From assembly GCA_037693485.1 (NCBI GenBank), contig CM075352.1, forward strand, positions 70,868,001-70,932,000: a stretch of 64,000 nucleotides of DNA, given 5' to 3'. Numbering within the stretch: position 1 is the stretch's first letter; each line of letters begins with the position of its first letter. Source of the stretch: Kitagawia praeruptora (taxonomy: Eukaryota; Streptophyta; Magnoliopsida; Apiales; Apiaceae). Below, one piece after another: positions 1-10,300 of the stretch. Made by a program: the position numbers and the translations under genes. Below the pieces are notes generated by a model. The model had not been told where the DNA came from, ran no database searches, and saw nothing but the letters and a program-made list of their open reading frames with translations.

Positions 1-192
1 CGTCGCCTTAAAGAATAAGAAACTGTCATCGGCAAACAATAAGTGAGTGATAGGCGGAGCATTAACACTTACTTTGCACCCATGAATCTTCCCTCTTTCA
101 GCAGCCTCTTGTATCGAACACGATAAACCCTCCACACAAAACAGGAAAAGATACGGTGATAAAGGATCACCTTGACGATGGCTTGACGTTCC
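1..192 (-). pseudogene. LINE (L1-type) reverse transcriptase fragment, cut by the window edge
   Basis: Read on the minus strand, this stretch is an open frame running off the window start. It contains RQGDPLSPYLF, a block typical of plant L1-type LINE reverse transcriptases, and further on HLLFADDSFLF, the catalytic FADD box. Between them is the usual EGLS...I spacer ending in HGCKVS. No start codon or other domain is present, and upstream of 192 the LINE similarity stops, so this is a fragment. It is too short to name a family. How much of the LINE lies outside the window cannot be seen. Confidence 0.85.
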
Positions 193-910
193 TTATTTTT
201 TTGAAATAAATAAAGGGGGTAGAGTCTTTGGAACAATAATTGGTATCTTCATTACATTAGCTAAAACTTATTTGTTCTTATTCATTGCTATCACAACAAG
301 ATGGACTTTACCAAGGCTAAGAATGGACCAACTCTTCGGTACGAATAACCCGTACAACGGATTAGCAATCCGCCGCTAAGCAAAAGATAAATTTTCACCG
401 TTTGTAACGTGTTTTACTCCAATGGAATTGACTATATTGGATTGGTTATATTTTAAAACAGGTATGTTATTACTATTTTAAGTTGTTAAAAATATAATAT
501 ATTATTTAAATATGCTAATTGAAGATGTGAAGTTTTACTACCGGTTGCTAAAAATTCGACAAATATAGCCAACCACTGTGATTGTCTAAATTTTTACAAG
601 AGTTTTGGAATGGACAAAATTTTACAAAATGTCTATAATTATTATTTAAGATAATTTATTTTTAATTTTTACCTAAACACTATGCATGGTTCAAAATGGT
701 TCGAAATGCTCTTTTACCGGACATTCAGCCGATGCTTTAAAAATTACTACCACTATTAAAAAAGAACAAATTTTTTTGTCAGGATTAAAAAAAGAATCAT
801 TATTCACCTTGTTAAAGTTGCAGTGAAAAGTAAAAAAGCCTCCATTATTACAAAACCGCCTTTAAGTTTTTCACTGTCTTCCTCACTCATCTCTGCAAAC
901 TCACCCTCCA
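193..910. other. Upstream intergenic DNA with a decayed MITE-like stretch
   Basis: AT-rich DNA without a credible ORF. Between about 405 and 735 there are phrases such as ACTCCAATGGAATTGACTA and GACAAATATAGCCAACC. Related phrases recur in the MITE copies at 4425, 5786 and 54100-54345, so this is probably an old copy of that family whose ends I cannot fix. The last 150 bp should hold the proximal promoter of the protease gene. Confidence 0.35.
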
Positions 911-970
911 TTATTTATACTCCCAACTTAACACTCTCCACCTCTGTCATTCCAACACACAGATCTAACC
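911..970 (+). promoter_or_regulatory. Core promoter and short 5' UTR of the aspartic protease
   Basis: A TATA-like TTATTTATA lies at 911-919, about 50 bp before the ATG. It is followed by a CT-rich leader (CACTCTCCACCTCTGTCATT). The start context AACCATGG is a strong plant Kozak sequence. The transcription start is inferred, not seen. Confidence 0.5.
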
Positions 971-2446
971 ATGGCCGGAAAATCAACAATCTCGCCGTTG
1001 ATACTCTCCCTCTTCTTGCTTTCTCTCTCTACATTATCTCTCTCTCAATCTCTCCAATACCAAACCCTAATCCCCAAATCTCTCCCATTACTCCACCCTC
1101 TCACTTGGGACCATCAGTCTGATACTCTCACTCATCTCGCCGGAGATGAACTCAGCGTCGCCGGAGACGGAACAGAAAACACACTCTCACTTCAATTGCA
1201 CCACCTCGATTACCTCAATCTTGATCACACCAATGCTAATACAACCTCCGACGCGCTTTTCATCAATCGTCTCACGCGAGACGCCGGAAGAGTTGATGCT
1301 CTGTCCACTATCGCCGCCTTGAAGACGAATGCCACCCTCACGCGCCGCCGTGGGAAGGCCACGTCCGATTTTAGCAGTTCGATTATTTCTGGACTCGCGC
1401 ATGGGAGTGGAGAGTACTTCACGCGCCTCGGCGTGGGAACTCCGGCAAGATATTCTTACATGGTGCTTGATACTGGAAGCGACGTCGTTTGGATCCAGTG
1501 CTCTCCTTGTCGGAGATGTTATACACAGTCCGACCCGGTTTTTGACCCGACTAAATCATCCACGTTCGGTGGGGTCGCATGTGGGTCCCCATTGTGCAGG
1601 AGGCTCGAATCCCCGGGTTGTAATTCCGGTAAAAAATGTATGTATCAAGTTTCTTACGGAGATGGATCTTTTACCGTTGGTGAATTTTCCACTGAAACGA
1701 TGACGTTTAGGAAAAATAGAGTTAAAAATATTGCTTTAGGTTGTGGCCATGATAATGAAGGCTTGTTTGTGGGAGCCGCCGGCTTACTCGGCTTGGGCCG
1801 GGGTCGGCTTTCATTTCCTACGCAAGCTGGCCGGCGTTTCGGCCGTGCTTTCTCTTATTGTTTGGTCGATCGATCGGCTTCGTCTAAGCCGTCGTCTATT
1901 ATTTTTGGCAGCTCGGCTGTTGCTCGAAAAGCAGTTTTTACTCCTTTAATTAGTAACCCTAAGCTTGACACGTTTTACTACATTGGGCTTACTGGGATTA
2001 GCGTTGGAGGAGCTTTAGTTCGTGGTGTATCAGCGTCGCTTTTTAAAATCGACGCTGCAGGCAATGGGGGAGTAATTATTGATTCGGGTACGAGTGTGAC
2101 TCGTTTGACCCGACCAGCTTATATAGCTATGAGGAATGCATTTCGGGTAGGGGCAAGGAATTTGAAGCGGGCGCCAAGTTTTTCGTTGTTCGATACGTGT
2201 TTCGATTTGTCTGGTGTATCGGAAGTTAAAGTCCCGACAGTGTTGTTTCACTTCAAGGGAGCAAATGTGGCATTGCCGGCTTCAAATTATTTGATTCCGG
2301 TGGATGGTAAGGGTACATTTTGCTTTGCATTTGCGGGTACTTCAAACGGGTTATCAATAATTGGAAATATCCAACAACAAGGGTTTCGGGTGGTGTATGA
2401 TTTGGGTAGGTCTCGGGTCGGGTTTGCTAAAAATGGTTGTGCATGA
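971..2446 (+). CDS. Secreted aspartic protease (nepenthesin/APF-like, peptidase family A1)
   Basis: Intronless 491-residue aspartic endopeptidase. Residues 1-26 form a hydrophobic signal peptide ending near LSLSQS, so entry into the secretory pathway is expected. A propeptide-like stretch runs to about 145. The first catalytic motif is DTGS (167-170) followed by DVVWIQC. A Cys-rich nepenthesin-type insert follows (CSPCRRC, then a Cys pair around 204-217). The flap YGDGS is at 229-233 and the second catalytic motif DSGT at 371-374. The C-terminal fold ends with IIGNIQQQGFRVVYDL. Both aspartates and the paired cysteines are intact, and the length is normal for this plant subgroup. It resembles Arabidopsis APF2 (At1g01300) and At3g61820 from memory, but orthology is not tested. 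Its upstream neighbour is a LINE fragment and its downstream neighbours are MITEs, so it stands alone. Confidence 0.93.
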   Translation: MAGKSTISPLILSLFLLSLSTLSLSQSLQYQTLIPKSLPLLHPLTWDHQSDTLTHLAGDELSVAGDGTENTLSLQLHHLDYLNLDHTNANTTSDALFINRLTRDAGRVDALSTIAALKTNATLTRRRGKATSDFSSSIISGLAHGSGEYFTRLGVGTPARYSYMVLDTGSDVVWIQCSPCRRCYTQSDPVFDPTKSSTFGGVACGSPLCRRLESPGCNSGKKCMYQVSYGDGSFTVGEFSTETMTFRKNRVKNIALGCGHDNEGLFVGAAGLLGLGRGRLSFPTQAGRRFGRAFSYCLVDRSASSKPSSIIFGSSAVARKAVFTPLISNPKLDTFYYIGLTGISVGGALVRGVSASLFKIDAAGNGGVIIDSGTSVTRLTRPAYIAMRNAFRVGARNLKRAPSFSLFDTCFDLSGVSEVKVPTVLFHFKGANVALPASNYLIPVDGKGTFCFAFAGTSNGLSIIGNIQQQGFRVVYDLGRSRVGFAKNGCA

Positions 2447-2758
2447 GTATGATTTGGATTTTGGTGGGGGTTATGTTTTTCTTTTGTTGGATTGTTGTTG
2501 TAATAGTCTCATTTGTGTACTACTAATTTTATAGCAGTGGTAACCAGGCAGTAAGTAGTAAGTAACTAGTAAAATATGATGCTGATACACGGGTAAAATG
2601 AGGAGCATCTGTTATGAGACCACCTATCTTTTCTGCATCTCTGTAAAGATTTGTACTGTATTTTGTTGATGGAGCTTTTAAACTTTATTCAGTACTAGTA
2701 TAGTAGTATTTGCTTTTTGTGCGTAAAGATTTGTATTTTACTTCAGGATGAAGGCAAT
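2447..2758 (+). other. 3' UTR and downstream spacer of the protease gene
   Basis: T-rich and G-rich sequence without an ORF follows the stop codon. A polyadenylation site is expected here but I see no single clear AATAAA. The phrase GTAAAGATTTGTA occurs at 2644 and again at 2724. The second copy begins a block of about 30 bp that is repeated at 3186-3219, on the other side of the MITE at 2762-3147. Confidence 0.4.
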
Positions 2759-2761
2759 TTA

Positions 2762-3147
2762 GAGCCTGTTTGGGTAACAAGGCTTATGACTTATGCTTAA
2801 TTTAAGTAGAAAATGAACCTGTTTGGCAACAGGAGCTTTAAGTCCACTTTAAGTTAAAAAACGGCTTTAAGTCATGAGTTCCATTTAGGTACTTATGACT
2901 TATGGAGTTTTTTTTTTTTTTTTTTTTTTTTCACGATTCTTGTAAACTTTAAATATTATGAATTTTAAATTTTTTTTAAGTCAAATTTCATTTTAAGTCA
3001 AAATTATTAAATCCCCATTTAACTTTAAGTAAAATTACCCAAACACATTCATTCAAGTTAAAGTAAACAACTTTACTTTCTCATTTAAGTTAAAAACACC
3101 TCCATTAAGTCAAAAGTAACTTATTTTAAGCAATGCCAAACACCCTC
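2762..3147. mobile_element. Tourist-like (PIF/Harbinger) MITE, 386 bp
   Basis: The termini are inverted: GAGCCTGTTTGG on the left and, read in reverse complement, GAGGGTGTTTGG on the right. A TTA target duplication is present at 2759-2761 and 3148-3150. The inside is rich in CTTAAGT/ACTTAAG phrases and has a run of more than 20 T at about 2909. There is no coding capacity. The 3-bp TTA duplication is what points to PIF/Harbinger. Confidence 0.7.
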
Positions 3148-3319
3148 TTAATCTAAGTATTTGAAACGCAACACGCCGTCAACAGCGTAAAGATTTGTAC
3201 GTATTTTACTTCAGGATGAACGAAATATTTCGAATGTGCGGTGGAGGGAAAGAGATAGTAGTAGTTTTATGCTGTTAAATATTGTGAAAGTTTGGAAGTG
3301 AGCGTTTAACCGATTATGA

Positions 3320-3545
3320 GCAAGTCCACCAGGGGGTCCGGATCCTATCTCACCTTCCTTCATATTCCCTTTGTATGTTCTTTTTTTTCTAATACAAAAA
3401 AAGTGTTTTTGTGGGGTCCATTTTAATAAATAATTATTATTTATTAAAATGGGTCTCGCAGGGGCATTTTTTTGTATTAGAAAAAGGAGGGGCACAAAGG
3501 GGACATGGAGGAAGGGGACAGAGGATCCCAGGTCGTCCACCAGGC
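3320..3545. repeat. Foldback (long inverted repeat) element
   Basis: Two imperfect arms of about 105 bp face each other around a perfect 15+1+15 bp palindrome at 3420-3450, made of ATTTTAATAAATAAT and its complement. The outer arms match as CCACCAGGGGGTCC...GGATCC on the left and GGATCCCAGG...GTCCACCAGG on the right. The open frames across it are products of the symmetry and not genes. Confidence 0.6.
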
Positions 3546-3575
3546 AACAGCGTCCTAACAGCTTCTTTATAAATA

Positions 3576-3834
3576 CTCCATCCGTCTCATAATAAGTTGC
3601 TCGTTTGAAATGTCGAGACTGTTCATAACATGAGACAAATTACTAATTTATGTCTAATATATAAGACCAAATATAGTCACGAGTAATCTTATTGGATTCG
3701 TATTTATGAATACTTTAATACAGTGAAGTTTTTATATTTAATACTAATACGAAATTCAAGATATTAACGATCAAAAGTGTGCATTGGCAAACGTGTTCAG
3801 TCAAAACAGGCAACTTATTTAGAGACGAAGGGAG
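3576..3834. mobile_element. Stowaway (Tc1/mariner-type) MITE, 259 bp
   Basis: The termini are CTCCATCCGTCTCATAATAA on the left and, in reverse complement, CTCCCTTCGTCTCTAAATAA on the right. A TA duplication lies at 3574-3575 and 3835-3836. CTCCCTCCGTC-type ends with TA are the signature of plant Stowaway MITEs. It is non-coding. Confidence 0.85.
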
Positions 3835-4035
3835 TACCATACTATAAATATTATACTATAAATAAATGAATTCTAGTGATTTTGGACAATATTTTATACT
3901 ATATCAATTCCAATAATATTTCTCATATTTTTTCTTTAGTATTATAATAATGACAAATTTCAATTTCAACTATGTTTTGAATTGAAAAGATAATACTAGA
4001 AGTTTTAAAAAGAAGAGAAATATTTACATGAATAA

Positions 4036-4374
4036 GAGCATCTCTAATGACATTATGTATAATGATTATGTAAAATAGTGATTACTTAAAATTTGTTGAA
4101 CTTATAAATTAATGTACTCAAGTGATGTTATGTAAAATGATTGGTTATATGCTAAAAATACAAATAATTGATGATGTCACGATGATCTGTCCATTATATA
4201 ACTTTTGTAAAAAAAAAAATAGATAGTGGCTATATATAACCAACTTAAAACAAATTATGTAAAATTATAGATATAAGAGGAGAGATGGTTGGAGATGAGA
4301 AAATAAAAACCCTTATGTAAATTAAATGACACATCATCATTTTAGCTAAGCGGTGTATAGTATTGAAGATGCTC
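4036..4374. mobile_element. GAGCATCTC-family MITE, copy 1 (339 bp)
   Basis: Starts GAGCATCTCTAATG and ends with the complement of GAGCATCTTCAATA. TAA flanks both sides (4033-4035 and 4375-4377), which fits a PIF/Harbinger-type 3-bp duplication. It is non-coding. Confidence 0.65.
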
Positions 4375-4424
4375 TAAAATGGCGTTCCAAAAAATAAGGA
4401 ATAACTAGAGATCTTTACTAAATT

Positions 4425-4770
4425 AAGAGCATCTCCAATGGGGTTGGCTAAAAATGTTACCTAAAATAATACAAAATAATCATTGGCTAAATTTTACCGA
4501 ATCTGTAAGATGTTGTGTTCCAACGGGATTGCCTATATTAATAAAATTTATATGTACAGCTTTGTTATAGTTCTTGATAGGTTCGATAAATTTGGCCAAC
4601 GTGAAAAGGTTGGCTATAAATATTTGTCCATATCACATTCTCTAATTGATTTCAAATTTATCATTATAATAATACTAAGGAGTGAATATAGGAAATGTTG
4701 TTGGAGTTGATGTACAAAACAAGGTTCTTAAATCACTAAGAACCATTATTTTATTATATTTTTAAGAATT
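4425..4770. repeat. Partial GAGCATCTC-family MITE, right end unclear
   Basis: TAAGAGCATCTCCAATGGGG opens a further copy at 4425, followed by GTTGGCTAAAAATG. No convincing right terminus is seen. A weak GTTGTTGGAGTTGATG near 4695 may be its decayed end. Confidence 0.4.
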
Positions 4771-4776
4771 CACTAA

Positions 4777-5136
4777 GAGCATCTCCAACAATCTCTTAGT
4801 TGTCTCTTAAATATAATATAAATTACATGGCTCTTAGTAAGTTAGTACATAGGTTTTCGTGTCAACTCCAACAATGCTCCTTATCTTGACTCCTAACTTA
4901 TATTTTATTAATATTTCAAACCTAACTATGACATGCAATTAAATCCAACCATGTGCAAATGAATATTTTATTGATAGAAAATAGTTAAGAGCCATTTAGT
5001 AGCTCTTAAAATTGAGGAGAGATAAGAGGCTCTTAAGCTTTTTAAGAGTCACTAAGAGTCTCTTGGAACTTATTTTTTCTCCATCCTCTTTATTTTTGGA
5101 CTTAAGAGCTTATTTAAGAGTCTATTGGAGATGCTC
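4777..5136. mobile_element. GAGCATCTC-family MITE, copy 2 (360 bp)
   Basis: Begins GAGCATCTCCAACAATC and ends with the complement of GAGCATCTCCAATAGAC, flanked by TAA at 4774-4776 and 5137-5139. The inside is full of CTTAAGAGC/CTCTTAGT phrases and has no coding capacity. Confidence 0.7.
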
Positions 5137-5161
5137 TAAGGAGCTATTGGACTTGCTCTTA

Positions 5162-5471
5162 GAGCATCTCCAATGGGAGAGCCCCTTAGCAAAAAAAAAA
5201 ATCCTACATGTCATATATTTTAGATAATTTGTATAAATCTTTAATCTCCAACCATGTAAAACCCTTGGCTATAATTGAAAAATGGAGGGAAATGAATTTT
5301 TTATTAATAGAAATTAAGTTAAGGATGATTAGTGGTTCCCCAAAAGTAAGGAATGACTAGTGGTCCTTAGTATTTTAGGAAACTACTAGGACATTGTTGG
5401 AGTGGTGTTTTGTACTAAATTCTTTAAATATTGATTTATGAAGCAATATAGGGAAGCTGTTGGACTTGCTC
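5162..5471. mobile_element. GAGCATCTC-family MITE, copy 3 (about 310 bp)
   Basis: Starts GAGCATCTCCAATGGGAG, preceded by TTA. Ends with the complement of GAGCAAGTCCAACAGC, followed by TAA. The flanks are not identical (TTA against TAA), and a second right end (GGACTTGCTC) abuts it at 5150-5158, so two copies may be joined here. Confidence 0.5.
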
Positions 5472-5474
5472 TAA

Positions 5475-5785
5475 GAAACCAATAGGAAATAATTGGAGCA
5501 ATATTTGGTATCAAATTTCCTTGATTCTAATTTAGAAACCCGTACAGGAAGCTGATTTTTTTAATAACTAAATTTATATGCTTTATAGTAAGTATCTTTT
5601 CTGAATAAATTTCGAGTCAAGTGAGAATCGAATTCAAGATCTGAAACGACAAGAGATAAATTCTAAGCACTTATTCTATTGATATATAGACATGTAACAA
5701 ATTATAATATCTTTATTTCATGCATACATATTTTTTTTAGAATATAAATATATACAACAGGATGTAAAAAAAATTAGGATCCTAA
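5475..5785. other. AT-rich intergenic spacer
   Basis: About 310 bp of AT-rich DNA between MITE copies. It holds another GGAGCAATATTTGG-like phrase and nothing else I can name. Confidence 0.3.
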
Positions 5786-6054
5786 AATCATCTTCAATGG
5801 ATTTAGCTAAAATGATTGTTAAAAAAAATTAAAATAAGAATTGATTATTTACCGAATTTGTATGGTATTTTGTTCAAATGAGATTTGCCTATAGCGATTG
5901 AATTTATATATACAATTTTGTTATGGCTCTTAAAAGATTCGACAAATGAATTGAAAAATATAGTCAATGGTGGAGCTACACAATATATACAAATTGTGTA
6001 TAATATTTGCCACTTACATTTTTTGGCTAGGGAATTCTTTTATCGAAGATGCTC
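5786..6054. mobile_element. GAGCATCTC-family MITE, copy 4 (269 bp)
   Basis: The left end is AATCATCTTCAATGGATTTAGC and is degenerate at its first bases. The right end is the complement of GAGCATCTTCGATAAAAG. TAA flanks at 5783-5785 and 6055-6057. Inside are GAATTTGTATGGTATTTTG and TTTGCCTATAGC, phrases shared with the copies at 4425 and 53987. It ends three bases before the outermost Stowaway element. Confidence 0.55.
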
Positions 6055-6657
6055 TAAATATTATCTTCGTCCCATTTTAGTTGTCCATTATTATCATAAT
6101 CATTTGTTCCAACAAAATGTCCACATTTCATATTTACGGTAAATTGTTAAACTACATTTCTTTTATACCCCTTGCTACCCTTACTATTTAAATTAAGGAA
6201 CATTCTCAGTGCTAACATTTTCCAGATGGTACCATTCCTTATTTTTACCTTACGAGTGGTGTTCTTGTATTTTAAGTTTGTGTATGTTATACCATTCCGT
6301 TAATCCAAACGTTAAAATACAAGTAAATGACTTAATTTCCTATTTAAACTTCAATTTTTTAGCACTTTCAATAATCGTAACATTATATTACTTATAAAAG
6401 CATCATCCATCAAAATATTTGAACAAAAACAGGCTAAATTTCAGAAAATAAGTTTGTGAATATTCTCAATAATACCATTGTACTATTGACTTTTATAACT
6501 GATGTCATTAAGTTTTTGACTTCTACGTATGGTACCCTTATATTTTAACGTTTAGGTAACGAAATGGTATAACATACACGAAACCTAAAATACAAGGGTA
6601 CCACTCGTAAGTCACAAAAAAGGATTGGTATCATCTGGAAAAATCAAAACTAGAAGG

Positions 6658-7172
6658 TGTTAGGTCGAATACACAATAAGCAATCAAATACTGTATGAGT
6701 AACTTAACAAGAACACACTGTTTAACAATTAAAAACTGTTTGGAATTAACAATTCCTCTCTCAGTGATGTAAATATCACAGAGAGCTGCTTAGGTTACAA
6801 TCAATGATTTTCTCAATGTTCGACTACCCTTCTAGGGTTAACCTCACTGTATTTATAGAACATACAGCTTCGTACAATCAGTAACTGATTCTCCTATAAT
6901 CAAGCTATACAATTGATATCAATCACGATTGTTCCAGTCTTCCAAGTCAACTCAATCTCTTTGACAGCTTTCTTATCTTCAAAGATATTGCTTCCATATT
7001 TATCTTGCATCAACCTTTAAACACTGTTGACTCTTCAGACAATATCGCTACAGAGTTTACCAACCTCTGTTGCGCTTCCAGTCAGTGTTTAACTAAACTC
7101 TGACTGCTTCCAGCTAAACTCTGTTTTCTGACTTTAGCTTCCAAACACTGTTCTCATCAATCATTTCTAACA
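6658..7172 (-). repeat. SIRE-A 3' LTR
   Basis: 515 bp, TGTTAGGTCG at the plus-strand left edge and CTAACA at the right. It holds a TATAAATA box (minus strand, 6850-6857) and several copies of the element's own CAGTGTTTA/CAGAGTTTA motif, for example around 7079-7135. It is nearly identical to the 30787-31301 copy. Confidence 0.93.
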
Positions 7173-7186
7173 ATCTCCCCCAACTT
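7173..7186 (-). promoter_or_regulatory. SIRE-A polypurine tract
   Basis: On the minus strand the sequence just before the 3' LTR is AAGTTGGGGGAGAT, the plus-strand primer for reverse transcription. GGGGGAGATTGTTA at this junction is shared with SIRE-B and SIRE-C, apart from changes inside the LTR start. Confidence 0.85.
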
Positions 7187-7326
7187 GTCCATTAGCAAGA
7201 ATGTACAAGTTTACAGTAAATGATGATGTCAAAACAAATACAAAGTTTTACAGTGTTTAACATACAAACAGAGTTTAAGCTATTACTTAACAAATTCTAC
7301 AGAAAATAAGAAAATTCTTACAGACT

Positions 7327-10300
7327 TTAATTTCTAATCTCTTGCAGATCAGGCATTGTTCTGAGATAGTCTATAAGCAACCTTCTTTCAGCATTTTCAA
7401 GCTCTATCTGCATAGCTTCCTTGATTTCTCTCAACTGAGGATCATTCTCATCAGTTTGATAGATAGCAGCTCTAAGATCGTAGATTTTGTTTCTTCTCAT
7501 TTCATTTCCCAGCCTTATGTATTTCACTTCCTCAGATTTCACATTAAAATCCAGAACAGTGATTCCAAGATCAGTCTTCAGTTTTGTAGTCCCTTTCTTC
7601 ATTTCTATCAAATTTCCATTCCAATCTCTGTATTTAGGAACATACTTGCTGTTGAATTTCATTTGCCTTCTTGCAAGGTTTTGAATCATTCTTTGTCTAA
7701 GCACATTTGCAACTGACTGAGCTCTTTGATTTCTCACTCTGAAAATATACAAAACATATTCAAGTTCCTCCCAGTATTTTAATTCGATATCCTTTTCAGA
7801 GACTTTAAATACTGTTCCATCAGCCATGAAATATAGCAAGAAATCCTTCTCTAGACTCTTCTGATGTACAAGCTGTACTGACTCCAGTTTGTCTAAACTT
7901 TCTTGAGTGACACCACGACCTGGAGCAGACAATGAAGAAGGATTTCTAGGACCAACATATTGCCTTTTATCTCTGTGTGAGCCTATGCCTTCTTTGTTGT
8001 ATCCAACTTTACCAGATAAAGCTCTACCATCAGTAAAATCCATTGGAATTGTAGCTTCTAGTCTCGAATCATGAGGAGCACCTCTCTTAAATGTTGATTT
8101 CAACTGAGAAGACAATAATGGTGTGGTCACAACTTGTGCAGCAACAGAGGTTGTGTCTTCATTTTTCTGTACAACATGTGTATCAACAGAGGTTGTAACA
8201 ATACTTTTCAGCTTTTGCTTAGCTTCTGCATCTGTTGGTTTTCTGAATACTTGCATTCTTTGATTTGTACCAACTGGTTCTTTGATTTGAATGCCTTTAA
8301 GAACAGGCTTTGCAGCTTTAGCAACTTTCACATTCTTCTTTGCTTTTTCAGACTTTAGAGCTTTCAAATGCTTTTCTTGTAAACTCTTCTCTTCTGCTTT
8401 AGCATCTTCTATTGTAACTCCTTCTGCATTCTCTTCCATGAAAAGCTTAACAGCTAATTCTTCATCAGTCTTTGGATTTGATGTTAATTCCAAACTCTTG
8501 GTCTTTGAAGTACCTTGAGTTTCAGTGTTTATTCCAACAGACTGTGATTTAACAGATTTGCCAGATCTCAGAGTTTGCTTTTCAGAGTTTAACACCTTAC
8601 TCTTATCACTTGCCCCTCCATCTCCAGCATCATCCTTTTGAGTCAGAGTTTGAGAAACTTTGCATTTAGACTTAGCAACTCTCTCCCCCTTTTTGACATC
8701 ATCAGGAATGAGTATGGATGTAATGAGCTCTAAAGAGTTAGCAATGGAATCCACCTTAGAAAACAAAGCAATTTGATTTTCTTCAACTTTTCCTAGCCTG
8801 GCAAAGAGAGTGTCTTGAACTTTGGATACCTGTGCAGCTTTTATTTTGGACTCTCTTTCCATCTTCATTTCTCTTGACTGAATCTCAGTCTTCAAGGAAG
8901 CAATTTCTTGTTTTGTATCAGAAAAATTTCCCTCCAGAGTTTTAACTTGTACCACTGTTGCTTTTAAGCATGATAAAATCTCTGGATTTGAAATTTGACT
9001 AGCAGTCTGCTTAACAAAATCAGCTGCTCTCCCTTTTGGAAAAATACAGTCTTGTTTATACCAATTTGCAGCAGATTTAGCAAGATACTCTTCTTCAATT
9101 GCATGAGATGGACAAGGCTGATCAAAAGATTTATGCTTATTATCAGTCTGTGCAGGTGCACTCACAAATGAATCAGAGTTTGCACTGCTGTCAAATTCAT
9201 CTTCAACACTTGCATCTTTAGCTTGAGCATCTTTTAAAGAACCACTGTGCTGAGCTGTGTCAGCCACAGTTTCTGTAACAACTTCTGCAACCTTTTTAAT
9301 AGTCTCTTCATGTTGCACAGGCTCTGCAATAGAGTTTGCCTTTGTAGCTTCAACAGGCATAGATTCAGAATTCTCCTTAGTTGCCTGATCAACTTCATCA
9401 CCTTTGTCTTGAATTGGAGAAGATACCAGCTCTGTGTGTGATGCTTCAGCTTCAGGAACTTTTACTGCAAGCTCATCAGCTACACCAGGAGCTTCAGTAT
9501 GAACAATAGGTGAGATAGGATCAGAGAATGGTTCAAATGTGTCAAAAATATTATCCAATGGTGAAAAACCATCTCTGTTATCCTCTTCTACAGGCATTTT
9601 CTCCTCTGTAGGTATTTCAACCTCTGCAGGTACAGAAACATGTTCTTCATCCTCAACAGTAGGTGTGTGCTGAGAAACCACCTCTGGAGCTTCAACAATT
9701 TGCTCATCATCAGACTCTGAAAGAAGTAATCTCCTTCTCTTGACTTGATGCACTACAGTCTCCTCTTCATCTTCACTTGAGCTCTCTCTTGGTGGTGAAA
9801 GTGAAGGTCTGTTTGCCTTTTGTTTCTTTCTTCTGGTATAAACAGCTCCAGGTTGTGTCTGTTTAGCCTTTGAGTGTTTAGTGTTTTGGGCAGTATGTTT
9901 CTTTCTTTTTGGCTTGGTTTTGGCTGTTTCAGTAGGTGCTGGCTCAGAGTTTAAAGTTTCAGTGTCTAATGGTTCAGTGTTTAATGTTTCAGTGTTTAAT
10001 GGTGAAGAGTTTATTGTTGGAGAGTTTATTGTTGAAGAGTTTAAGGTTTCTGGTTGTGATTGATGAGATGTAGTAGGTACAGTGGTTGTGGGTGTTGTGG
10101 GTGTTGGTTCAGAGTTTATGGTGTCTATTGGTTTAGGCATTTGTTGTGGTGATTGAGGATCTTGTGGTTGGTTTACATAGTTCTGTAAGGCTAAAGGCAT
10201 AAACATCTCAGGTATTTGCTGTTTAGTGACATCTTTGTTTGTCAAATCAGAAAACATTCTCTTAGCAACTTGAAAAGGCTGAATAACATCAGCTTCATCA

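Noticed and set aside
1187..1422. Minus-strand ORFs over the protease gene
   Set aside because: Antisense shadows of the GC-rich protease coding sequence, with no domain, promoter or conservation signal.
3211..3540. 109-codon minus-strand ORF
   Set aside because: Lies entirely over the foldback element; the open frame is due to its inverted arms.
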